Positions 52,066-62,049 of a stretch of DNA of 64,000 nt are shown here, piece by piece. How positions within the stretch are numbered: the first letter of the stretch is position 1; each line of letters begins with the position of its first letter. The position numbers and the translations under genes are program-made. Below the pieces are notes generated by a model. That model saw only the letters and a list, made by a program, of their open reading frames with translations. It searched no databases and was not told the DNA's origin. This DNA comes from CBDANZ01 sp965197865 (GTDB lineage: Bacteria > Acidobacteriota > Vicinamibacteria > Vicinamibacterales > CAVVIG01): the NCBI GenBank assembly GCA_965197865.1, contig CBDANZ010000004.1:310001-374000 (forward strand), in the 5' to 3' direction.

Positions 52066-52741
52066 GGCACCCTCTGTTGTGGTTCCGCAAACGGCGGTTA
52101 GTCGCGTGTGTGGTCCAGCGTACCACAGAGAAACAGCGCTGATACAGAGCAAAATGAACGGGACTGCATGGCACCACAGACGCCGCCTGCGGACCGATCA
52201 AGACTGAGTGCGCCGGCCATCACGGCCGACTGTCCTTCCGGTTCCTGATGGTGCGGCGCGAGTATCGGAGAGCGTCAACGTGCCCACGAGATCTGATCGA
52301 CCTCGTGTCCATGAAACCAGCACATCAACCGGACCACGGCACACGCAGGACAACTGCGGCAGGTGAACCACGATGATCCACGGAACCAGAACCACATCGA
52401 TCCTCGAAACATGGGCACCCGCGGCCCGAAGAATCACGATGTCGCCACCCGCCCGTCATGCCTCTGCGATTGTTTCTCTGGGCAGGTCGTCTACGGGCAC
52501 CTTCAACGCGCGGACATCCGCTGGCGCTGAGGCGGGAGTCGGGCGGTTCTTAGTGGCCTCTCAGAACAGCTCGTGTCGAGGCATCGCGATCTTGGGTTGC
52601 GCCATCCTCTCGGCGTCTACAACACCTCTACCGCAGTAATCGCGGAGCGAGTTGCCCGTGTTCTGAACCTGCTCAGGGTCGTTGTGCCGGACGCGGACTC
52701 TGGTCACGCGGGATCCCCAGAAGAGCATGTGAACGAGCTGC
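52066..52741. other. No gene recognised
   Basis: About 675 bases upstream of the TPR gene. The first part probably holds its promoter; no frame with recognisable motifs was found on either strand. Confidence 0.4.
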
Positions 52742-53048
52742 TTGAGTCAGGGTTCGCGCATCACGTCCGACGCTGGCCTCCTGCTGCTGCGCGAGTTGGA
52801 TGAACACCTGGGGCTGGAGACCCTCATCGGAGCGCACCTGACCGACTCTCGCCAGGGAGCGAACGCGCAGTTCAGCCTGGCGGACCTCCTCCGGCAATCG
52901 GTCTACAGCCGGCTCGCTGGCTACGAAGACCTCAACGACGCGGTGCGCGTGTCGGCAGACCCGACGTTTCGTCTCATCGGATCGCCAACGCGCTGGGACC
53001 GGGGTGGGGCGCTGACCTCGATACTGCACTGGTTCGAGACCAACATGC
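52742..53048 (+). pseudogene. N-terminal fragment of an IS1380-family transposase
   Basis: The frame reads SQGSRITSDAGLLLLRELDE, HLGLETLIGAHLTDSRQGAN, FSLADLLRQSVYSRLAGYED and LNDAVRVSADPTFRLIG, the conserved first domain of IS1380 transposases. It ends at the IS5-type fragment, losing the catalytic part. Confidence 0.8.
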
Positions 53049-53250
53049 TGCGTTGTTGCACGAATCGTCAGTGGCCCGCACGAGGCCAATCGACAGGATC
53101 CTCACCTGCCGATGCGATACGACACCGGTCGGCCGAGGGCGGTCATCCGATTGAGGATCTCACAGCCGAGGACGACCGCACCCCCCTGCCCAGCTGGGCT
53201 CCGGGCGCGAAGACCACCTCCGATGATGGATTTGTATCGGAAGACCACGC
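53049..53250 (-). mobile_element. IS5-type element fragment
   Basis: Starts with the IS5-type terminus (GCGTTGTTGCACGAATCGTC) and codes the last ~45 residues of its transposase (FRYKSIIGGGLRARSPAGQG, EVVLG-like VVLGCEILNRM). The match stops near 53250. Confidence 0.7.
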
Positions 53251-53956
53251 CGTGCGCCAGCGGCGGATGGGGATGCCGTTGCGGTGGTCGAACGATTCCG
53301 AAATCAGGACATCGCTCAGCGTTTCGTCCCCCGACGGGAGCGACGTGAGCATCGGGCTGGTGGAGGCTTAGGCGACCCTGGCCGCCACCCGCTCCGCGAC
53401 CGGTGGGGGGATACCCCTGGGGCTGCGCCATCCTGGCGGTCAGCCTGCTTTTATGGTCGCGTTGGCTGCGCCTGGTTCGCGGCGGCGGTACGCCACTTGT
53501 GCCGATGATCGGAATCTCGGCCGTGCGAGGGAATCGCCACACCCAATAGCGGTCAGACGAGCGCGGGGTCGCCGTACCTCTTGGCAGTCTTCGATAAACA
53601 ACCTCCTGATCGGCCTTGGCACCATCACCCGGCCGACCGCGCCGTGAGCGTCTGAGGGTTCGTGGTGGTGTAGCCAAGTCGAGCGGGAAGGCTCGGGGCC
53701 CAAACGTCAACTCATGAAGCTGCGCAGGAGCTGTGTGAATACGGCCACGCTCACCGGGGGCACAGGTCGGCTCCCAACTGGTGACGTGGGCGTTCCCTCT
53801 ACGCCGCCTCTCGGGAGCACCGTTAGATCGGCGGACTATCCATCGCGCCACCTCTCGGTTTTGCCTTGCGACCCCCTTCCAGGCTGCCGATGTGAACGCT
53901 CGCCGCGGGCGCGCGCCGAGCTGACCGTTGGTTCGGCCGCGCGTTTGCCGCAACCA
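53251..53956. other. No gene recognised
   Basis: About 700 bases between the IS5 fragment and the IS1182-type element. A long minus-strand frame is open but Arg/Pro-rich and without family-like segments, as expected of a chance frame in GC-rich DNA. Confidence 0.4.
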
Positions 53957-53991
53957 CTAGCTAGCAGTCCGTATATGGACTCCTCCCGGTG

Positions 53992-54224
53992 ATCAAGCGA
54001 GTGGGTCGTGACGGTCGGTCCTTCGCGTCGGTTGCGGTCGTATATCCGGCCTGTCCGTGGAGAGCCTTTGCCTCCTGGCCAACATGGATAGTCGCGCACC
54101 GCGGGCCAATCGTGGTGCCGGCGTCGAGCGCCAGGGCTGCTATCGGCCTGATGCGGTGTCGGTCGGACCGAAGGGCCATGTCAGGGTCACTCGCTCAGCA
54201 TCTCGCGTGGAGGTGTAGCTCGGG
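53992..54224 (-). ncRNA. Candidate bridge RNA region of the IS110-type element
   Basis: The 250 bp between the transposase stop and the subterminal repeat is non-coding. IS110-family elements encode a structured bridge RNA in their longer non-coding end, which in the IS1111 group lies downstream of the transposase. The position fits; the fold and target-guide loops were not computed. Confidence 0.35.
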
Positions 54225-55266
54225 TTACGCCGCGTCCGGCAGTGCGCAGGGCACATCCTTGTGCCAAACCGCCCAAACGAGTCGGCCGAGTTTGTTCGCC
54301 ACGGCAATCGTGGCTTTGTTGTAGCCGCGCCGCGCGTGCACCGTCATCGCCCAGTGGTGCAGACGCGTGAGGGGCTGCTGGGCCGCCCGGCGCCGGTGGG
54401 CCGACGCGAGCACCGCGCGCGCGCCGTGGGTGAGCAAGCACCGGAGATACACGTCCCCGCGTTTACTGATCCCCCCCGAGGCGCCGCCGCTGCCCACTCG
54501 AGTACTCGCGCGGCGTCAGGCCGAGCCAGCTGGCAAACTGGCGCGCGCGCCGGAATGCGTGGATGTGCCCGACGGTGCCGACGAGGGCCGTGGCGGTCAA
54601 CAGCCCAATCCCGGGAATCGTCCGCAGTCGCATCACGACGGGGTCGGCGTCGGCCAGGGCGCGCAATTCCCGTTCCAGGCCGGCAATCCGAGCCTCAATC
54701 GCCCGCACTTCCTCGTGGACGCTCGTGAGCACCTGCCGCAGATGCCTCGGCAACACGGTGGCCGCCTCGTCGAGCAGCACAGGCAAGACCCGCAGCGCCG
54801 CACAGCCCCCCGCCGGCAGCAGCAGCCCCTGTTCCCGCAAGAGCCCGCGTAACACATTGATGCGCGCCGTCCGCGTCGTCATCCACTGCTCGCGCACCCG
54901 GTGCAGCGCCACGAGCGCTTGCTGCTCGACCCGCTTCACCGGGACACGGGGTATCTCGCCCGACCGGATCGCCTCGCGGATCGCCTCCGCATCCGCCCGG
55001 TCCGTCTTGTTGCGCCGCACGTAGGGCCGCACGTACGCCGGGGGCACGAGGGTGACGCGATGGCCGTGTTGCTGGGCAACCCGCCCCCAGTAGTGGGCGG
55101 TGCCACACGCCTCCATCACCACATGGGTCGGCGGCGTCTGCGCGAGAAAGCGGGCGAACCGTGCGCGGTTGAGTCGCTGGCGCGACCACACGCGCCACCG
55201 GGCATTGGCGATCGCCAGCTCGAACACGGACTTTGCCAGGTCAACGGCCACTGTCGTAGCATCCAT
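54225..55266 (-). pseudogene. IS110-family recombinase, one frameshift in a G-run
   Basis: ATG at 55266, with AGGAGG upstream, opens MDATTVAVDLAKSVFELAIA (first Asp). Glu is in VVMEACGTAHYWGR and the Asp pair in NKTDRADAEAIREAIRSGEI, giving the DEDD RuvC-like site. The C-terminal Tnp_20 region (IPGIGLLTATALVGTVGHIH, QFASWLGLTPREYSSG) carries the Ser needed for strand exchange. At a run of seven G (minus strand, near 54470) the frame shifts; with six G it continues GISKRGDVYLRCLLTHGARA and TVHARRGYNKATIAVANKLG to 54225. It may be a true mutation or a sequence error. Confidence 0.8.
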
Positions 55267-55360
55267 TTCGGTTTCCTCCTGGTTGTGGCTGATGGGCATC
55301 AGCTGATGCGGCACATCATGCCGCATCGGAACCGGGAGGAGTCCATACCATCATGGTGAA

Positions 55361-56753
55361 AGGTCGCCTTCTGACGCGCCAACAGGTAGCAGCTCGAAAC
55401 GATGATTCGGCGTAAAAACGGACGCCTGATCGTCGGATGGCGTGTGGTGGTCGCGCCAGCGGCGCTCCACGCGCGTCCACAGCGCGATGACGAGCGCCAC
55501 AATCGTCGCCAGGTGGCCCTGCAGGCTCCGCGACGTGCCGACGCCGACGAGCGACCGCGCATCAAGAGGCCCAGATTGAAGCCGCCGATATGGACGGGTA
55601 AACGTTTCAGGATGTTGGTGTGCCCTCGCAGATGCGTGCGCCGCATCCCACCGGTTTCATAGAAATGCGCATTCGGTCGTTCGAGATACTCACTCCGTCG
55701 ACGCGACAAGGCCAACCCACGCACGCCCCGGATGCGTCGACGATTCGCGTACACCGCGTCGCGCGCCGCCGCCTGGTGCGTCCAGTTGCGCCGGCCGCGA
55801 TCGGGCTCCGCGATATAGGTCCGCAGGTCGAGTGTCGCGAGATCCACCCGCGCCTGATTACTGTGGTATCCCTTGTCAGCCACGACCTCATCGATGATCG
55901 CCGTGTGCCCGTCGGTCGCCACCGCCACGGCTTCGAGCTCTTCGGCCGTCGTGGTGACCGTCTCCGCGATCGTCGTCGTATCGCCCTGATCGGCGCCCTG
56001 TACCGTCACGCCCACGATCGCCCCAGTCTCCAGGTCGACGGCGCGCTCAGCCTTGTGGGCCAGATGCGTACGCCCGTCCTTCATTTTCGTGATCCGCGCA
56101 TCAGGGTCGTGTGGATGCCGCCAGTCGGTATTGCGGCCCTTCTTCGGGCGCTTGCGATCAAGGCGCGCTAAGTCCGCCCGTGTCGGCGTCTCGATGCCCG
56201 AGGCCTGTGCGAGCCGCGTCAAGAACTCCTGATACGTCTCGCCGGAGTCGCGGCGCACGATGCTCCGCAAGGCGGCATTGGCTTCGAGGGTCGTGGCATC
56301 GATCCCGATCGTCTTGCCCTTCACGAGATCGGCCGTCGTCAGCACCTGCAGGATCCACGTGAAGACCGCCCGGTGCGTCTCGAGGTCGATCAGCCGCCGC
56401 GTCCGAGAGATCGTCGAGTGCTCGGGTGTCACCTCATCGAGGCCCAACCCGAGAAAGCCGCGCAGCGCCAGCGAGTCGGCAGTCCGCCAGGCGATCCCAG
56501 GCTCCGAATCGATGCCCTCGAAGTACCCGATCAAGAGCAGCCGGAAATAGGTCCCCGGCAGCAGACTGGGACGGCCGACCGTCGCGGCGTAGAACGGGGC
56601 GCACTGCGCCTCGACGAACGCGTCGAACGCGTGCGTGTCCAGGACCTGATTTAGCCGCTGATAGAACGGACGCCCGCCCGTGACCGGCAACGCGTTCGTC
56701 GCGATCCACAATCCGGGTGTCCGTGCCCGGTCCTTACGTCGACTCATGGCCAT
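55361..56753 (-). pseudogene. IS1182-type transposase, frameshifted (element C)
   Basis: The same protein as 37523-38917 up to GGFNLGLLMR. There two extra bases near 55558 shift the frame, so the last ~60 residues differ and the frame runs on into the IS110-type element. Catalytic motifs (IGIDATTLEANAAL, VVADKGYHSNQA, HFYETGGM) are present. Confidence 0.85.
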
Positions 56754-56815
56754 GCGGGAGTGTAGTACGCGGGATCAGTCGTGTCGATCCCTTTCGGCCC
56801 TTTAACCACAGGCTG

Positions 56816-57669
56816 CTAGGGCGTGGCCGCGTCGGCGGCGCAGCCCCACGTAATGAGTGGCACGATCGTTTGTGGCGCGCTGCGAAGCGTTACACGATAG
56901 GCGTACGTGTTGCCCGGTTCCCAATCGATCAGCACGTCTTGCATGGTGAGTGGAGCAAAGATCCACACGTTCGGGAGCGCGTATCGGTTGACCTTACCCT
57001 GCTTAAACGTAATCCGGTACTCACCGAAGGTTTCTTCGAGGCCGGCCAGCTCGCCACTCCATTCAACGCACTGCCCTTGATACTCGTTCCACCGTGCCTC
57101 TTTTTGGAGTGTGGTGAGCGATCCGCCTGGCCACCAGAACAGCTCATCAATTTCCTCAAAGGTGATTTCGGACACCGCCCCGCCCGCGTCCGACTCACCG
57201 GCCTGGGGCTGCGGCGCAGCCACCACGCCCGCGCCGAGGGCGACCAGCTCCGCTTCCAGGATCGCGGCCGCCTCACTGCCGCCAAACGTTGACCGAAACA
57301 CGGTCATGGCGACCAGTTCGTAGTCAGGGGCACCGCGTTCAGTTCTTCCTGCATGGTGCCGGTGCGGCTCGTCGCCAGCAGGATGTACCGGAATCGCCGC
57401 CCTTCCGGGTCCAGCCGCATAATGACGACCGCCTCGTCGCCGCCGAACGCCGTCTCCCCGCCTTGTGCCCCGACGACGCGGTAGCCGCGCGCGCCGGCCG
57501 CGTTCAACTCTTCCTCCATCGTGCCGGTGCGGCTGGTTGACAAGAGCAGGTATTTGTCCGGATCGCCCGCCTCTTGCGGCTCTTGCGCGTGGCCGGTCAC
57601 CGCGAGCAGTGTCAGGGCCGCGAAGGCCATGACGGCGTACACGCTGGCGTTCTTACTGAGTTTCCTCAT
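56816..57669 (-). pseudogene. Exported two-repeat protein, frameshift in C-run
   Basis: ATG at 57669 gives a signal peptide (SVYAVMAFAALTLLAVTGHA). The body has two DUF4177-like units: KYLLLSTSRTGTMEEELNAA then GARGYRVVGAQGGE, and FRYILLATSRTGTMQEELNA. In the second, a base is missing at GGTGCCCC (near 57331); restoring it gives PDYELVAMTVFRSTFGGSEA and the rest to TAG at 56816. Read as it stands it gives two ORFs of 121 and 163 codons. The TAG is part of the CTAG target of the IS1182-type element, so the gene's end survived the insertion. This layout is typical of Vicinamibacteria proteins. Confidence 0.65.
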
Positions 57670-57779
57670 GGTGTCTCCTAAATCCTTCTTTCTTTATTGT
57701 TGTAGGGACGTCTGGGAGGAGAGAACCGGCCCGGCCGGGTGAATAAAGGACACCTCAGCCGATTCCGCTGACCGCCATG

Positions 57780-58309
57780 TCATGGTGCGCGGCGTCTTCT
57801 TCCCCAAATCGGAAGGTCCTTGAGAAGCACGACCACCAACCCGATGATGTTGAGCCCTACTTGCTCGTCGCGCCATCGCTCAACGCGCTGCCGAAGCCCT
57901 GTTATCTGAGCCTCGTCTTTCTCGATCCTCTCGCGAAACTCTCTCATCGCCTGGTTCGAGCGAACCCCTTGATCAGCGAGGATCTTGATCATTTCAGCGT
58001 ATGCAGCGAGATCCCCACCATTCAACTTGGCTTGCAAGTCCTCAACGGTTGATGAGAGAGCCTCGAGATTTTCTTTTCACCGGGGGTGGAGAGCCACATC
58101 GTCGTGATCGCTCCCCTGAGACTCACACCTGCACGGTTCAGTAGGAAAGGATCGGGTTGATTCCCGCGTCGGAATGCGAGAGCGATGGCAAACATTAGAT
58201 CGGCCGTTTCTGCACGACTGTCAGCTAGGAGGTGCTGTCTTAATCGATTATCGGCGGTGGTATTGAGTTCGCTGAGCCCCGCCTGCAGCCCGTTGACGTT
58301 CGTCTCCAT
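57780..58309 (-). pseudogene. Coiled-coil membrane protein, single frameshift
   Basis: ATG at 58309 opens METNVNGLQAGLSELNTTAD, LLADSRAETADLMFAIALAF and GAITTMWLSTPGEK. Adding one base in the A-run near 58072 continues NLEALSSTVEDLQAKLNGGD, MIKILADQGVRSNQAMREFR, DEAQITGLRQRVERWRDEQV and the hydrophobic GLNIIGLVVVLLKDLPIWG. The C-terminal helix is probably a membrane anchor for a cytoplasmic coiled coil. No family recognised. Confidence 0.5.
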
Positions 58310-58504
58310 GCCATCCAACCAGACGGACCCTACGATACAACGATGGATGCCCCGAGCGCTCCAACAGCCCAAGACGGAATCACTCTGGTGAACCTCAATC
58401 TTGGCACCTCCATAGAGAGCCGTGAACTAATCTCATCGTAGCTGAGCGCGGCCGAGTGTGCGGGCGTGTCTGCGCAGCGGGAGGCCCTTCCCTACCATGT
58501 TTTA

Positions 58505-58530
58505 CGTAACATAAGGGACGTTATGTTACG
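58505..58530. promoter_or_regulatory. 10 bp inverted repeat, possible operator
   Basis: CGTAACATAA, six bases GGGACG, TTATGTTACG. A/T-rich arms in GC-rich DNA. No intact gene starts just downstream on the plus strand (a short frame at 58540 has no motif), so it may be the operator of a lost gene or a recombination site. Confidence 0.4.
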
Positions 58531-58634
58531 ATTTAGGCCGTGGCACGACGACACCCTGGAACAGACCCCTCTGGCACGGATCCGGTGGGTGACTCTTCCT
58601 TTCGCCGCTTCCAGGTCCTGACGCGGCGAGCACA

Positions 58635-59095
58635 TCACGGCATGGTCCCGTTATCGTCGAAGAATTTCGACCAAAAATCTACGGCACGATCGAGGACATC
58701 GTTGAAAAAATCGTCTGGCCGCCTGGAAGCTTTATTTCAAGACGCGAAATATCAAAACCGCGAGTGAACGCATGGGAGAAGGCGCCGTCTTGAACTCTGG
58801 TGTCATCAATTCGAGCCGGATACCTCAAATCCTCTCCATGTTTCGATGCAGTGCAGATGTCTTGCAAATAGGCAAGTTCGGGGCATGTGTTCCAGACGTG
58901 TTCCTGGAGACCTCCCAATGTTGTGAATCGGGAAGTTGAACCAAGAGCATTGAAGACATGGTCACAGAGCTGCCAAGCCTTGATGGCGCAATCTCGCGCC
59001 AAGTCCTTGTTGCGGTCGTCGTTTTTGAACCTCTCCGAAGCGGCCTTTAGTGCTTCAAGCGCTGACGCTGCATCAAGACCGAATGAGCGTGTCAT
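58635..59095 (-). pseudogene. Hypothetical protein, frameshift in T-run
   Basis: ATG at 59095 opens MTRSFGLDAASALEALKAAS, DLARDCAIKAWQLCDHVFNA and YLQDICTASKHGEDLRYPAR, then KLPGGQTIFST. With seven T instead of six at 58693 (minus strand) the end becomes GQTIFFNDVLDRAVDFWSKF and FDDNGTMP, a better ending than the present SSIVP stop. The layout (CDHVFNA, ICTASKHG) recalls HEPN-like or AbiV-like helical bundles, but no RxxxxH motif is seen. Function unknown. Confidence 0.55.
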
Positions 59096-59177
59096 TCGTT
59101 AGACCTTTCCCGTCCACAGTCACAACCGGCGCCGGCCGCCACGGGGCCGAGCTGGCCGACCGTACCCGGCACCGACC

Positions 59178-59417
59178 GTGGAGTTTTTCACGGCCCAGAT
59201 CCGCAACCCGCACACACGCGCGGCGTACGCCGCGGCGGTGACGCGGTTCTTCACCTGGTGCGACGCGCGCGGGCTCGCGCCCGCGCAGATTTCACCGATC
59301 GCCGTGGCCACCTACATCGAAGAGATGCAAAGCATGTATCGCGCCCCCACGATCAAGCAGTATCTGGCCGCCATCCGCCGCCTCTGCGATTGGTTGGGGG
59401 AGCACGCCCGCCTTTGA
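59178..59417 (+). pseudogene. N-terminal fragment of a tyrosine recombinase
   Basis: EFFTAQIRNPHTRAAYAAAV, TRFFTWCDARGL, AVATYIEEMQSMYRAPTIKQ and YLAAIRRLCDWLGEHARL: the SAM-like core-binding domain of XerC/integrase proteins, here ended by TGA before the catalytic domain. A palindrome follows after 25 bases. Confidence 0.75.
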
Positions 59418-59442
59418 GACGCGGGCGTTAGCCGATCAGCGT

Positions 59443-59468
59443 GTGTCGTAAACGGTCGTTTGCGATAG
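59443..59468. repeat. Near-palindrome, second copy of the 31811 site
   Basis: GTGTCGTAAACG GT CGTTTGCGATAG, preceded by CCGATCAGCGT as at 31801-31810. Three changes make it imperfect. It lies just after the integrase fragment. Confidence 0.45.
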
Positions 59469-59667
59469 GCTGGCGAGGGCGCAGGGGGCTCCCTCACCTA
59501 GGAGAAAAGTTGATCTGGCCGGCGGCGTCATCCGGCTCTCGCCCGCGCGAGAAGACGTTCCTCATGGCCGAGGCCCTGGCGCGCCGGCGAGCACGCCGCG
59601 ACCCCGACTGCCCGCCACGGCGCACATTCGGTATGATTGCTGCGCATTGCCAAGAGAGGAATCCCCG

Positions 59668-60423
59668 ATGAACGATATGCGTCGAGTCCACGCTGAGCAA
59701 CTGGTGTCGTCGCTGGAGCTGTCGCTGCCCCCAGTGGCCATCGCGTTCTGCGACGTCGTGCCCGACGACGTTCCGATGTTTGAGGGGGTCGTTCCCGCCG
59801 GATGCGCGTTCTGGTCGCAGGCCACGTCGCGCACCTTCGCGACAGCCGCCCGTGACCACGCCCTGTGCGCGATTGGCATCCACACGCATAATCTCTCGGG
59901 CGCGGCGGCCTCGCAGCCGGAGGAGTTGCACGCCTCGCTCAAGGCCATGATGGGACTCGATTACGTACGCGAGGAAGAAATCCCCGCCATCCCGGTCATG
60001 CCGCGCCCGCGGGCCCATGCGCTCTACGGGCCGCTCGCGGACTTCCCGATCCAGCCCGAGGTCGTCCTCGTGTTCGCCCACGCGCAACACGGGCTCATCC
60101 TGAGTGAGGCCGTCGCGCGGGTTGATGGCGGCGCCCCGCCGGCGATGGGGCGACCGGCGTGTGCCATCGTCCCGCAGGTACTCAATCAGCAGCGCGCGGC
60201 CATGAGCCTGGGGTGCTGCGGCGCGCGCGCCTACCTCGATGCCTTGACGGACGACGTGGCGCTCTGGGCCCTGCCGGCGCATCGTCTCGACCAGTACTGT
60301 GGGCAGATTGTCGCATTCGCTAACGCGAACAGGACGCTCACGGCGTTTCATCAGCGGCGGCGGCAGGATGTCGAGTCGGGCCAGCGACCGACGGTTCAAC
60401 AGTCGCTCGAGCGGCTGTCGTGA
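59668..60423 (+). CDS. DUF169-family protein
   Basis: A 251-residue protein of the DUF169 family, cytosolic and of unknown role, often linked to archaeal and bacterial corrinoid or Fe-S metabolism. AGAGAGGA lies 7 bases before the ATG at 59668. The family pattern is present: SSLELSLPPVAIAFCD, GCAFWSQATSRTFATAARDH (Cys) then ALCAIGIHTHNL, VVLVFAHAQHGLILSEAV, and late CAIVPQVLNQQRAAMSLGCC GARAY. The TGA stop is formed by the first bases of an IS3-type end remnant (TGAACC), so the natural C-terminus could have been a little longer. Otherwise intact. Confidence 0.8.
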   Translation: MNDMRRVHAEQLVSSLELSLPPVAIAFCDVVPDDVPMFEGVVPAGCAFWSQATSRTFATAARDHALCAIGIHTHNLSGAAASQPEELHASLKAMMGLDYVREEEIPAIPVMPRPRAHALYGPLADFPIQPEVVLVFAHAQHGLILSEAVARVDGGAPPAMGRPACAIVPQVLNQQRAAMSLGCCGARAYLDALTDDVALWALPAHRLDQYCGQIVAFANANRTLTAFHQRRRQDVESGQRPTVQQSLERLS

Positions 60424-60460
60424 ACCGTACCGGGGTTCTCTGAGACCTCATTGCTTGGGA
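60421..60460. mobile_element. Solo terminal repeat of an IS3 element A relative
   Basis: TGAACCGTACCGGGGTTCTC then TGAGACCTCATTGCTTGGGA matches the orfA-side 40 bases of IS3-type element A with three or four changes. No transposase follows. Confidence 0.75.
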
Positions 60461-60476
60461 GTCACTGTCTCTGGTG

Positions 60477-60715
60477 TCAAGCCCGTTCTGGGGTGGACGA
60501 CACGAGGCCGTGCGACCACGCCGAGTTGGATCGCACCATCGCATTGAAGAGAGTGATGAGCTGACGCATGCACGCGGTCAACGCGAGCTTCTTGGACTTG
60601 CCGGCGGCACCCAGGCGGTCGTCGAAGCGCTGGATCAGCGGCTTGTAGCGCGTCGCGACGAGGGCGCCCCTGTACAGAGCGGCGCGCACGGATGCTCGCC
60701 CGCCCCAGATGAGAC
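60477..60715 (-). pseudogene. C-terminal fragment of an IS110-family transposase
   Basis: GGRASVRAALYRGALVATRY then KPLIQRFDDRLGAAGKSKKL and ALTACMRQLITLFNAMVRSN: the last part of the Tnp_20 domain of IS110 transposases. The catalytic N-terminal part is absent. Confidence 0.75.
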
Positions 60716-60918
60716 GCATCCCTGCTCTACGGAATCCGCCCGCCAGGCGCGTCAACGGCTGCGCCGTCCTCCGCTAGCGCTCCGGCTCTCAGGGTGACCC
60801 GCCCGGCCCGCTCCGGCCCCGCGGCAGGTGAAGGGCCGGATCCGCCTGACACGCTTCGACTTCACGTACCTGGCCACAGAAAAGCTCAAGCCAGGATTTC
60901 ATTTTTTGACCGCATCCG

Positions 60919-61907
60919 CTACCGGCCGAACCGGTGCATGATCGCCATGCGCACGGTGCCAAGCTGGTGCTCGATGGTGTACGGGCACGGTCTGCGAGGC
61001 AGCCCCGGCCCGCAGCGGCCATCGCCAGAGCGATTCACGTCATGGGTGCTCTGCCCGAAGTCTAGATACGATCCTTCGAGTCGCACCGTCCAGGCCTCGG
61101 CCAGCGGAGACTCGACACCAAGGCCGACCACCCAGCCGATCGCCGTCGAGCGGTCGTGAAAGGAATCGTCGGGGTCCATCCGCGGCGGCATGGTTGGGCC
61201 GAAATCGATGTCCGTGACCGAATGCTCGATCCGAGCGGCCGCCAATCCGCCTGCAGCGAAGATCGTCGCGGCGCCGACGGGCTGCTCGATTCCGGCGCGC
61301 GCCGTGGCAATCTGACAACACACCGATTGCACCGTCTCGTCCAATCCTTCCGGATCCAGCCTGCTCGATGTCGCCGATACTTTGCCGACCATGCCGTCGA
61401 GCTCGATCCTGAGCGGCACGCCACCGATCTTGAATTTCTTCCCGATCAGCGCGCCGCCGATGAACCCGGAGGTGTCGTAGTCGACCGTTGAGCCGGGATT
61501 GCCCCAGTTCGCGAAGCCGTCGACATCGATAATCCGGTTGCCCGCTTGACCGAAACCAGCGAAAACGCCTACGTACGTCGCCGCCCACGCGAATATCCCG
61601 TCGTCACTCCCGAGGACGGTGTCGTCATCGATCTCGTCAGCGAAGAACGCGCCGCCGCGACCGTCCATGTCGACTTGGCCTGTGAATCGGAACGGCTGGG
61701 CACTCACGATCGATCACGGACGTGAGTTGGCGCAACGGCGTGGTCGTGCCCAATCCCGTCGCGGGAGGCGCTGTCCCGTTAGGCAGCGGCTGGCCGGTAG
61801 CAGGCAGGCGCCAAGGCCTCCTCGACCGGCGGCGTATGCGTCACAGGCTCCTGAGCCCGTGCAGAAGCCAGAAGGGCAGAGGTGACGAGTAAACGGTTCA
61901 GACTCAT
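60919..61907 (-). pseudogene. Outer-membrane porin-like protein, signal peptide out of frame
   Basis: The barrel frame (61707 to 60919, 262 codons) reads GRGGAFFADEIDDDTVLGSD, FAWAATYVGVFAGFGQAGNR, FIGGALIGKKFKIGGVPLRI and a final HQLGTVRMAIMHRFGR, typical of small Opacity/OmpA-like barrels whose last residue is aromatic or Arg. A signal peptide is found only in another frame, from ATG at 61907 (MSLNRLLVTSALLASARAQE), stopped by TAA. The barrel frame itself begins at a GTG without a signal. Frameshifts probably separate the two, so export is lost. Confidence 0.6.
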
Positions 61908-61961
61908 GAAGATGCAAGGATACCCTGCAAGATAACACGCGCGTTCCCGGCATCACGCTGC

Positions 61962-62049
61962 GCTTACCGCACCCACTTCCGCAGCGTCTCGGCCGTGCAT
62001 TCGAGCATCGGCGCGACTGACTGCAGCACCGCCCACCTCCGACGCGTGG
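61962..62049 (-). pseudogene. orfA remnant of an IS3 element A relative
   Basis: ACCCACTTCCGCAGCGTCTC GGCCGTGCAT and the following bases match the orfA region of IS3-type element A on the same strand, with several differences. It ends exactly where IS407-group copy 2 begins. Confidence 0.65.

Larger units (their letters stand above)
53973..55354. mobile_element. IS110-family (IS1111-type) element inside an IS1182 end
   Basis: About 1382 bp. Subterminal inverted repeats GGACTCCTCCCGGT (53978-53991) and ACCGGGAGGAGTCC (55331-55344) are perfect, the hallmark of the IS1111 group. No target duplication, as usual. It sits 8 bases inside the terminal repeat of IS1182-type element C. A 250 bp non-coding stretch follows the transposase gene. 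Confidence 0.85.
53965..56815. mobile_element. IS1182-type element C, interr. by IS110-type element
   Basis: Flanked by CTAG (53961-53964 and 56816-56819). The left end CAGTCCGT is separated from its continuation GGTGAAAGGTCGCC (from 55355) by the IS110-type element. Without it, the end reads CAGTCCGTGGTGAAAGGTCG, like elements A and B. The right end and transposase gene match element B. Confidence 0.85.

Noticed and set aside
59050..59241. Short plus-strand frame before the integrase fragment
   Set aside because: No ribosome binding site or motif; overlaps the start of a minus-strand gene.
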